A model generated the notes under the pieces. It searched no databases and was not told the origin of the DNA. It saw nothing but the letters and a program-made list of their open reading frames with translations. From Anaerolineales bacterium (GTDB taxonomy: Bacteria > Chloroflexota > Anaerolineae > Anaerolineales > UBA11858), in NCBI GenBank assembly GCA_015485245.1, contig WFTY01000388.1:1-11167 (forward strand): DNA of 11,167 nucleotides, in the 5' to 3' direction. The first letter of the stretch is position 1; the number at the start of each line of letters is the position of its first letter. Positions 1 through 5,296 of the stretch are shown in pieces. Both the position numbers and the translations under genes were made by a program.

Positions 1-207
1 ATGAAGATCGACGCCGTACCGGGCCTGACAACCACGATGTACCTCACCGTGACAGAAACTGGCACCTTCGAAGAAAACCCCAACCTGCGAGTGCAGTGCG
101 CCGAATTGTGCGGAACCGGCCACGCCCGCATGCGGGCCAGCGTTGAGGTTGTGACGGCGGAAGAATTCGCCGCCTGGGTTGAAGCCATGCAGGCCAACGC
201 TCCCTGA
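1..207 (+). CDS. CuA-domain protein, cytochrome c oxidase subunit II-like, 3' part only
   Basis: This is the C-terminal end of a subunit-II-like cupredoxin that would carry a binuclear CuA electron-entry site outside the membrane. The visible 68 residues contain the ligand pattern C-x3-C-x3-H-x2-M (CAELCGTGHARM, residues 33-44). The first residues (MKIDAVPG) align with the stretch just after the first CuA histidine in the complete ctaC of this window (VKQDALPG). The first ATG is therefore almost certainly internal and the gene enters from the left edge. The protein stops about 24 residues after the CuA motif, so unlike the ctaC at 7203-8219 it has no C-terminal cytochrome c domain. It is a paralogue, perhaps subunit II of a second oxidase or a stand-alone CuA protein. 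The lipoprotein gene starts 53 bases downstream on the same strand and may be co-transcribed. The CuA call is firm; the identity of the whole protein is not. Confidence 0.8.
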   Translation: MKIDAVPGLTTTMYLTVTETGTFEENPNLRVQCAELCGTGHARMRASVEVVTAEEFAAWVEAMQANAP

Positions 208-260
208 CAACCTTTTTACCCCATAAAAACTAACCAACACATATGAGGAGTATACTTCAG

Positions 261-893
261 ATGAAACGCTTTTTATTCGTTACCCTGTTACCGGCTCTTG
301 CGCTCTTGCTGACAGCCTGCGGTGGGTCACAGGCCCCCGCCGGGCCGGTAGAAGTCACCATCGAGCTCTCCGAATTTCAATTCACCCCATCCAAACTGGA
401 ACTGCGCGTGGGGCAGCAAGTCACCCTTCATCTCAAGAACGTCGGGGAAAAGGATCACGAACTCATGATCGGCAAAGACGTCAAAATCACCAACGGCCTG
501 GCCAACGGCTTTGAAACCGACTTCTTCGCCAGCATCCAGGACTCCATGCAAATGAGCGGCACCGGGGCGATGTTTATGAACGGCGGCGTCACGCTGGCCG
601 GCGACATGGGCGATATGAACATGAACGAGGGTGGCGACTCCGGCGGCGACATGGCGATGAGCGACTCCGGCGGCGAAGAGCACAACGACGGCGGCGCGGA
701 CGCGGAGCACGGTGGCAACGATCACACCGGCTTTATGGTCATGCTGCCAGCCTCTGGAGAGACGCCCGCAGAAGCCACGCTCACCTTTACCGTTACGGAA
801 GATATGGTCGGCACCTGGGAAATGGGTTGTTTCCAGGAAGACGGCCAGCACTACGACGATGGCATGGTCGGGAAGATCGTAGTCAAACACTGA
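261..893 (+). CDS. Cupredoxin lipoprotein with Met/His-rich insert
   Basis: Predicted 210-residue exported lipoprotein with a type 1 copper (plastocyanin/azurin-like) fold. Residues 1-20 form a lipoprotein signal with lipobox LTAC and lipidated Cys20. The first cupredoxin strands follow (about 30-62), with candidate ligand His66 in KDHEL. The second ligand cluster is Cys190-x6-His197-x4-Met202, close to the C-terminus. Between them, residues 94-161 form a low-complexity insert rich in Met (11), Asp, Gly and Ser with His141, His150 and His155. Such a stretch could bind extra Cu(I)/Cu(II), but this is inference. I chose the ATG at 261 because GAGGAG at 245-250 sits 10 bases before it. The in-frame ATG at 243 overlaps that site and would add residues ahead of a normal signal peptide. 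The gene follows a CuA-protein gene and ends before a strong terminator. Likely roles are electron carrier or copper donor to an oxidase. Confidence 0.85.
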   Translation: MKRFLFVTLLPALALLLTACGGSQAPAGPVEVTIELSEFQFTPSKLELRVGQQVTLHLKNVGEKDHELMIGKDVKITNGLANGFETDFFASIQDSMQMSGTGAMFMNGGVTLAGDMGDMNMNEGGDSGGDMAMSDSGGEEHNDGGADAEHGGNDHTGFMVMLPASGETPAEATLTFTVTEDMVGTWEMGCFQEDGQHYDDGMVGKIVVKH

Positions 894-915
894 CCACCCA
901 CCCTCCTAAAACGCC

Positions 916-957
916 AACCGGGGTTCGGTAAAGCTCACCGAACCCCGGTTTTGTTTT
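916..957 (+). terminator. Strong intrinsic terminator, possibly bidirectional
   Basis: A perfect 14-bp stem (AACCGGGGTTCGGT at 916-929 with ACCGAACCCCGGTT at 937-950) closes a 7-base loop and is followed by TTGTTTT on the plus strand. It lies 23 bases after the stop of the cupredoxin lipoprotein. Read on the minus strand, the stem is followed by GGCGTTTT, so it may also end the oxidase operon, whose last stop codon is at 1028. The plus-strand role is well supported; the minus-strand role is weaker. Confidence 0.9.
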
Positions 958-1027
958 CCGCCTTGAGGGATCCATCACCACACAGGAAGGGGACGTGGGA
1001 GGCCTTCATTCAGGAGGCGCCCCTCGC

Positions 1028-2395
1028 TTAGTTAAGCGCGTCCACCATCAAAGCCACGAACAGAAAAGCCAGATACATGCTGGAGTGACGGTACATCTTC
1101 CAGGCCAGCTTGTTCCCACCGCGCTTCCACACTTTCCATGCGGATAGCAGCAACCAGCCCCCCAGGGCGACCGCGGCCACCAGGTAGATGCTCCCTCCCA
1201 GGCCAAAGAAAGGCAACACCAGCGTAAGCGCCACAAGCTCCAGCGTGTAGATGAAAATCTGGAAGCGGGCAGCTTTTTCGCCGCGCACCACCGGGAGCAT
1301 AGGCACCCCAGCGCGGGCGTAATCTTTGCGGCGCACGATGGCCAGCGCCCAAAAGTGCGGCGGAGTCCACATAAACACAACCGCGAAGAGGAACAAAGCC
1401 GGGATGTTGAGGCTGCCTGTGACCGCCGCCCAACCAACCAGCGGCGGGATCGCCCCGGCTCCGCCTCCGATGACAATGTTCTGCACGGTGGCTTTTTTGA
1501 GAAAAATGCTGTACAGCAGCACATAATACACGATCCCGGCGAGTGAGAGCAGCGCCGCCAACAGGTTGACGAAGATCGCCATCACGTAAAACGAGAGCAG
1601 CGTCATCACCACACCGAAGGCCAATCCCTCCCCTGGAGTCAGCCGCCCGGCAGGCAGCGGACGCTTTTGCGTGCGCTGCATTTTGACATCATCCTCGCGG
1701 TCGATATATTGATTGATGGCGCTGGAGCCGCCGGCGGCGAGATACCCGCCCAGCAAAACCCAGAAGGTCAACTTCAACGTGGGCCAGGCATGCCCGCCAA
1801 TCACCATCCCGGCGTAGGTGGTCACCAGCAGCAAGGCGACCACAATCGGTTTGGTGAGCATGAAAAAGTCGCGCAGTACGTGCTGCCGCGTCTTTGCCTG
1901 GGCGGCTTCTATCTTCTCGTCCACGGCGCTGCGCCCGGCCAGGCCAACAAAGAACACCTGCAACAACATGGCAACCCACACGGCGATCGCGGTGCTTGAG
2001 TGCAGCACTTTCAGATAAAGCGGGAAAGTGCGCGTCGCCGCCAGCGCGCCGAGGGAGATCTGCATCAGGAACAACGTGCTCACACCCGTGGTCGCCACCA
2101 GGATTGGCGTCTGGCTGCGCTGCGATTGCCACGCCCGATAGAGCAGAATGAGCATCAACACCGCAACCGCGCTGACGAACAGACGGTGCGTCATTTGCAC
2201 CCAGCCGAGCGTCGTCGCTGGCAGCCAGCCCGCAGGGCCACAAAGCGGCCAGCCAGGGCAGCTCTGCGACGCGCCGGTCACTCGCACCACACGCCCGCTG
2301 ATGAGCAAAATCAGCATGCCGCCAAAAGTCAACAGCGACAAACGGGCAAACGGAGAACGATATTTCAGTTGAGGGATGGCGAGGCGCTTGAGCAT
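1028..2395 (-). CDS. ctaB: Fused half-size heme A synthase (CtaA/COX15) and heme O synthase (CtaB)
   Basis: A 455-residue membrane protein combining two steps of heme A biogenesis. Residues about 1-155 resemble one four-helix half of CtaA/COX15. They contain G-R-V-V-R-V-T-G (34-41), the Cys pair C46-x5-C52 in a loop, helix-2 His70 in QMTHR, and helix-4 His132 in LKVLHSS. Gln67 stands where CtaA normally has Glu. A linker leads into the CtaB domain (about 170-455), a UbiA-family farnesyltransferase that converts heme B to heme O. It has N228-x3-D232-x3-D236 (NQYIDREDD), a conserved NIVIGGGAGAIPPLVGW segment and WTPPHFWALA. The ATG at 2395 is 2 bases past the surf1 stop, so translation is probably coupled; a longer frame reaching 2470 would lie inside surf1. 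CtaA-CtaB fusions are known, for example in Thermus. The CtaB call is firm; activity of the CtaA half is uncertain. Confidence 0.93.
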   Translation of the reverse strand: MLKRLAIPQLKYRSPFARLSLLTFGGMLILLISGRVVRVTGASQSCPGWPLCGPAGWLPATTLGWVQMTHRLFVSAVAVLMLILLYRAWQSQRSQTPILVATTGVSTLFLMQISLGALAATRTFPLYLKVLHSSTAIAVWVAMLLQVFFVGLAGRSAVDEKIEAAQAKTRQHVLRDFFMLTKPIVVALLLVTTYAGMVIGGHAWPTLKLTFWVLLGGYLAAGGSSAINQYIDREDDVKMQRTQKRPLPAGRLTPGEGLAFGVVMTLLSFYVMAIFVNLLAALLSLAGIVYYVLLYSIFLKKATVQNIVIGGGAGAIPPLVGWAAVTGSLNIPALFLFAVVFMWTPPHFWALAIVRRKDYARAGVPMLPVVRGEKAARFQIFIYTLELVALTLVLPFFGLGGSIYLVAAVALGGWLLLSAWKVWKRGGNKLAWKMYRHSSMYLAFLFVALMVDALN

Positions 2396-2397
2396 GG

Positions 2398-3138
2398 TTA
2401 TTCTCTCTTTTCTTCTTTGTTCACGAAAATCGGGTATCCAATCGCCAGGGTGATGGCAAACAAAAACCATTGCACCGCATAGCCCAGGTGCGGGCCTTCT
2501 GTAAGCTCCACCTCGGGCAGGCTGCGGTAGGGCATCTCCGAACGGCCTTCCTCGGGCGCTTGCTGAATGTAGACGGGCAACAAGGAATACGGCATCTGCT
2601 CGCCGATCATCTCCAGGGTGACGAAATTCCAGGCGTCCAGCCGCTCACCCGTCTGGGGTTGATCCAGGCGCCCGCCCACGCTGGGCTGTGGCTGCGACCG
2701 GCGAATGATCCCCTGCACAGTGACGCGGCCCGGTTCGTCAAATGCTGACCAGTCACCGCTCTGATAATCCTCAAGGGGGATCCAGCCACGGTCCACCAGC
2801 ACAGCCTGATCGCTCCCCGCGATCACCAAGGGGGTCAACAAATGCACGCCCAGGCGGTTGCCCCACACCTGGTTCCGAATAGCGATCTGTTGGGCGTGAT
2901 CGTATTCGCCGATGACCACCACAGCGCGATACTCCATCGCCGGCAGGTCGGCGTCCAGGGCAGCACCACTCAGCTCCAACGGCGGCTGCGCCATCTGCGC
3001 GCTGACGCGGGCGTTAAACGCCCGCCGCTGCGCCAGGCGATCCAACTGCCACACCCCCAACCGCGACATCACCGCCAGAGCAGCCAATACCAATAACGTC
3101 GTCCCTATCCAACGGCGGCTGAAAAGCGTCTTGAGCAT
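2398..3138 (-). CDS. surf1: SURF1 family cytochrome oxidase biogenesis protein
   Basis: A 246-residue protein of the SURF1/Shy1 family, which helps insert heme a into subunit I during oxidase assembly. It shows the standard architecture. An N-terminal membrane helix (about 10-26) runs into LGVWQLDRLAQRR (27-39), the family signature near the first helix. An extracytoplasmic domain follows with RGWIP at 117-121. A C-terminal helix (about 217-239) begins with the signature HLGYAVQW. The length is normal for bacterial members. The ATG at 3138 puts the first helix at the expected place; the frame is open further upstream, but that part overlaps the preceding gene and is not SURF1-like. No strong ribosome binding site is seen; the start lies 7 bases after the previous stop, which suggests coupling. 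The position beside sco and ctaB fits an oxidase-assembly operon. Confidence 0.93.
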   Translation of the reverse strand: MLKTLFSRRWIGTTLLVLAALAVMSRLGVWQLDRLAQRRAFNARVSAQMAQPPLELSGAALDADLPAMEYRAVVVIGEYDHAQQIAIRNQVWGNRLGVHLLTPLVIAGSDQAVLVDRGWIPLEDYQSGDWSAFDEPGRVTVQGIIRRSQPQPSVGGRLDQPQTGERLDAWNFVTLEMIGEQMPYSLLPVYIQQAPEEGRSEMPYRSLPEVELTEGPHLGYAVQWFLFAITLAIGYPIFVNKEEKRE

Positions 3139-3145
3139 ATTTGGA

Positions 3146-3694
3146 TTATCCCGTTGTTTTGAGCGCAGACTCGGCGGCTTCGTCATTCTTTTGCTGTTGA
3201 CGGTCTTTCCCCACCGGGAAAAGCAACAGACTGTATACAAAGAAAAACATCGTGGTTGGCGGGGTAGCCAGGACGAAAGCCTGCAAACGCGAAAGCGCCG
3301 TGGTGCGCGGACGAACATCAAAATTCAAATAGCGAGAAGGTGTGAAGGTGCAACCCAGGGTGTATTTGTTAGCGTCGTCCATGGTCAGGCTGGCGCTGCT
3401 CCCCGGCGGGATGTAAAGCGCCCCCAGCTCATGGGGAACGCTATCCTCATTACGCACCAACAGTCGATCCCCAATAACAAACACCATTTCTTTGGGGATG
3501 CTGGGCGGTTCTTCGCCCGCTGCCACACGTTCAGCCGTGCCCGCCGGGATGACCAGTTCGACCGTCTCGGTGGGACGGTCGGTCTTCTCTTTCAACACCA
3601 GATGCGCGCCCTCGTTGACCAGCGTCACAAACACCAACGAAAAGGCAAGGACGAGCCAAAAGCGGCGCACATACGGGGAAATTTTCAAATTCAT
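3146..3694 (-). CDS. Membrane-anchored cupredoxin-like protein of unknown function
   Basis: I do not recognise a named family for this 182-residue protein. It has an N-terminal membrane helix (about 12-34), an extracytoplasmic domain of about 100 residues and a second helix (about 137-160) followed by a charged tail. The domain reads like a short cupredoxin. It has GDRLLVRNEDSVPHELG (75-91, candidate ligand His88), a turn with IPPGSS, and a strand YTLGCTF with Cys115. The usual His and Met after the Cys are not evident, so a normal type 1 copper site is unlikely. His88 and Cys115 could still bind Cu(I), or the fold may be purely structural. It sits 25 bases after sco and 7 bases before surf1, in an operon of copper- and heme-insertion factors. 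A role in oxidase maturation is a reasonable inference. GAAAGAAG lies upstream of the ATG at 3694. Confidence 0.75.
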   Translation of the reverse strand: MNLKISPYVRRFWLVLAFSLVFVTLVNEGAHLVLKEKTDRPTETVELVIPAGTAERVAAGEEPPSIPKEMVFVIGDRLLVRNEDSVPHELGALYIPPGSSASLTMDDANKYTLGCTFTPSRYLNFDVRPRTTALSRLQAFVLATPPTTMFFFVYSLLLFPVGKDRQQQKNDEAAESALKTTG

Positions 3695-3719
3695 CAGCCA
3701 GACTTCTTTCGGGTCACGT

Positions 3720-4322
3720 TTATTCGCGTAAAAGATGGATCAAATCATCAGCCATCGCCTCGGCGGCCATCCCAAAGGGGAAAGTCAGGCGCAGGTTTCC
3801 CTGGGCGTCAACCACGTAAATGCGCGCCGTGTGATCCATGGTGTATCCACCGGCGTCGCCAACTTCCTGTTTTTGCCGGAAAACCCCATACGCCTGCCAG
3901 ACCGCTTCCAGTTGCGCGAAATCACCGCTCAGGGCAATAAACTCAGGATCGAACGTGGTCACATATTGATGCAACGCGTCCACCGAGTCGCGCTCCGGGT
4001 CCACGGTGATAAACACAAAGCGCACATCATCGGCCCGCTCTCCGAGGCGCGCCTTGATCTTCTGAAAATCGTACAACGTGGTTGGGCAAACATCGGGACA
4101 ATGAGTGTAACCAAAAAAGAGCAACACCACCTTGCCGCGCTGCTCAGCCAGGGTAAAGATCGTCCCCTCGCCCGCAGGGAGGCTGAAATCCGCCGCCGGC
4201 ACGGGGGGATCAATTAACGATCCCTGGTACGTGTACGAGCGCGCCAGCCAGGCGTAACCGGCCACAATCAGCAACCCGATGAGCAGACCAATGCCCAACT
4301 GCAAAATCAGCCTTTTAAACAT
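3720..4322 (-). CDS. sco: SCO1/SenC family copper chaperone for CuA
   Basis: A 200-residue membrane-tethered thioredoxin-fold protein that delivers copper to, or reduces the cysteines of, the CuA site of subunit II. After a membrane helix (about 7-27) it carries the defining metal and thiol ligands: Cys75-P-D-V-Cys79 within FFGYTHCPDVCPTT, and a distal His164 in MDHTARIYVVD. It also has the family stretch VFITVDPERDS at 103-113. All key residues are intact and the length is typical. I chose the ATG at 4322, which places the helix right after MFKRL; a GAGGG lies only 3 bases before it. An in-frame ATG at 4361 would add 13 residues and begins within an inverted repeat. It is separated from ctaE by about 100 bases holding that repeat, so it may be partly uncoupled from the structural genes. 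Confidence 0.95.
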   Translation of the reverse strand: MFKRLILQLGIGLLIGLLIVAGYAWLARSYTYQGSLIDPPVPAADFSLPAGEGTIFTLAEQRGKVVLLFFGYTHCPDVCPTTLYDFQKIKARLGERADDVRFVFITVDPERDSVDALHQYVTTFDPEFIALSGDFAQLEAVWQAYGVFRQKQEVGDAGGYTMDHTARIYVVDAQGNLRLTFPFGMAAEAMADDLIHLLRE

Positions 4323-4360
4323 CAGCCCTCGTTCAACATCTTGCCTGCAAGTATACAGCA

Positions 4361-4396
4361 TTCAGCGACCAGAACTGCACCCATCTGGTCGCTGAA
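4361..4396 (-). promoter_or_regulatory. Inverted repeat between ctaE and sco
   Basis: A perfect 13-bp inverted repeat (TTCAGCGACCAGA at 4361-4373, TCTGGTCGCTGAA at 4384-4396) encloses a 10-base loop. In the minus-strand transcript it forms a stable hairpin 28 bases past the ctaE stop. No T-run follows; the next bases are TGCTGTATACTTGC, so it is not a classical intrinsic terminator. It may partly terminate transcription, protect the upstream mRNA from 3' decay, or serve as an operator. TATACT at 4350-4355 resembles a -10 box, but no good -35 box precedes it. Confidence 0.6.
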
Positions 4397-4424
4397 ACGC
4401 TGTGATGCGATTGGCAAGCACTTC

Positions 4425-5006
4425 TTACCCTGCCACGGTACCGATCAGATAGAGCGCGGGGTAGAAGAAAATCCAAACCACATCAACAAAGTGCCAGTAA
4501 ACCGCCGCGGCCTCCACCTGCCAATGCTTCTCAGCAGAATACAGACCCTTGCGCCCGTTGCGATAGACGATGCCCAGAAAGATCACACCGGTGAGCACAT
4601 GGAAGGCGTGCATGCCGGTCATCATGTAGAAGACCGCGCCTACCACGTCGTCCGCGGGGCCAAACGGCGCCAAGCGCCACTCCACGCCCACAACACCCAA
4701 CAGGAAGGCCACGCCCAGCACGAGGGTGATCAACGTACCGCGCAGAAAGGTCTTTTCATCGCCGTGGGCGATGGCGGTCTCGGCGCGGTTCATAAAGAAG
4801 CTGCTCACTAACAACATCGCGGTAACGATCAGGCCGAGAGTTTGATCCAGGTGCGGACGGGTGTTGCCCAGCAGGTAAAAACGGCTGACCAGCAGCCCGC
4901 CAAACACAAAGCTATCGGAAAGCAGGAAGAGCCACAGGCCCAACCGGTTGGTGGCGGTTTTGTACGCGTAGCTAGCGCGCACTTCACTCGTGACATTAGT
5001 GGTCAT
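4425..5006 (-). CDS. ctaE: Cytochrome c oxidase subunit III, five-helix form
   Basis: A 193-residue subunit III of a heme-copper oxidase, a membrane subunit without redox cofactors that supports proton uptake and stability of subunit I. Five hydrophobic helices are visible at about 22-46, 57-73, 91-109, 121-148 and 168-191. The conserved MTGMHAFHV (129-137), Glu165 in WQVEAAAVYWHFVDVVW and the C-terminal FYPALYL are present. The two N-terminal helices of seven-helix mitochondrial-type subunit III are absent, as in the quinol oxidase form. The ATG at 5006 is chosen because GAGGAGGG (5012-5019) precedes it at good spacing. It overlaps the end of ctaF by 11 bases, so translation is probably coupled. 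The call is firm at family level. Confidence 0.95.
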   Translation of the reverse strand: MTTNVTSEVRASYAYKTATNRLGLWLFLLSDSFVFGGLLVSRFYLLGNTRPHLDQTLGLIVTAMLLVSSFFMNRAETAIAHGDEKTFLRGTLITLVLGVAFLLGVVGVEWRLAPFGPADDVVGAVFYMMTGMHAFHVLTGVIFLGIVYRNGRKGLYSAEKHWQVEAAAVYWHFVDVVWIFFYPALYLIGTVAG

Positions 5007-5214
5007 GGCTGCCCTCCTCGGCAAACAACAACGGCAGGTGCATATAGTTTTGCACGACGAACCAGGCCTTGATGATCGCGATGACGAAGAACAGCGACCA
5101 CCAGGGCGCGCCCACCACAGCGAGGGCGTATTCCCCAGCCGTCAACACCGCCAGGATGATGAACACATAAACGCCCAACTGCATGGCTTTTTTCTTCTTA
5201 TCGTTATTTTCCAT
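4996..5214 (-). CDS. ctaF: Cytochrome c oxidase subunit IV (CtaF-like, small)
   Basis: A 72-residue membrane protein with a charged N-terminus (NDKKKK), two helices (about 12-34 and 38-56) and a His/Asp-rich end. The segment IIKAWFVVQNYMHL (47-60) matches the signature of prokaryotic subunit IV, where a Lys in the helix is followed by an M-H-L end. The subunit is a small accessory part of the oxidase core and is often hard to find by similarity; its place between subunits I and III strongly supports the call. The ATG at 5214 has a purine-rich AAAGAGAGAAAA upstream. The final codons overlap the ctaE start. Confidence 0.88.
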   Translation of the reverse strand: MENNDKKKKAMQLGVYVFIILAVLTAGEYALAVVGAPWWSLFFVIAIIKAWFVVQNYMHLPLLFAEEGSHDH

Positions 5215-5251
5215 GGTTTTCTCTCTTTATTTCGAACAAACACGGCTATCT

Positions 5252-5291
5252 CTGTCCAGAGAGGCGCTTACCGTTACCGCGCCTCTGGCAG
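5252..5291 (-). other. Imperfect hairpin between ctaD and ctaF
   Basis: In the 82-base gap, CCAGAGAGGCGC (5256-5267) can pair with GCGCCTCTGG (5279-5288) with a two-base bulge and an 11-base loop. The outer CTG/CAG (5252-5254, 5289-5291) can extend the stem. No T-run follows in the minus-strand direction, so an mRNA processing or stabilising role, setting the ratio of ctaD to downstream genes, is more likely than termination. This is inference from structure only. Confidence 0.4.
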
Positions 5292-5296
5292 ATGGG

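Noticed and set aside
327..890. Minus-strand open frame opposite the cupredoxin lipoprotein
   Set aside because: The plus-strand gene has a lipobox, ribosome binding site, copper ligands and terminator; the reverse frame has nothing.
1025..1038. Short palindrome CGCTTA-GT-TAAGCG at the ctaB stop codon
   Set aside because: Too short and with a two-base centre; the strong hairpin at 916-950 is a better candidate for termination.
1689..2243. Open frame on the minus strand inside ctaB in another frame
   Set aside because: Overlaps the CtaA/CtaB coding frame, which carries clear family motifs; the alternative has none.
2912..3940. Open frame (342 codons) on the plus strand across surf1, the cupredoxin-like gene and sco
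   Set aside because: It spans three well-supported genes on the other strand and their junctions and shows no domain; a real gene would not be placed so.
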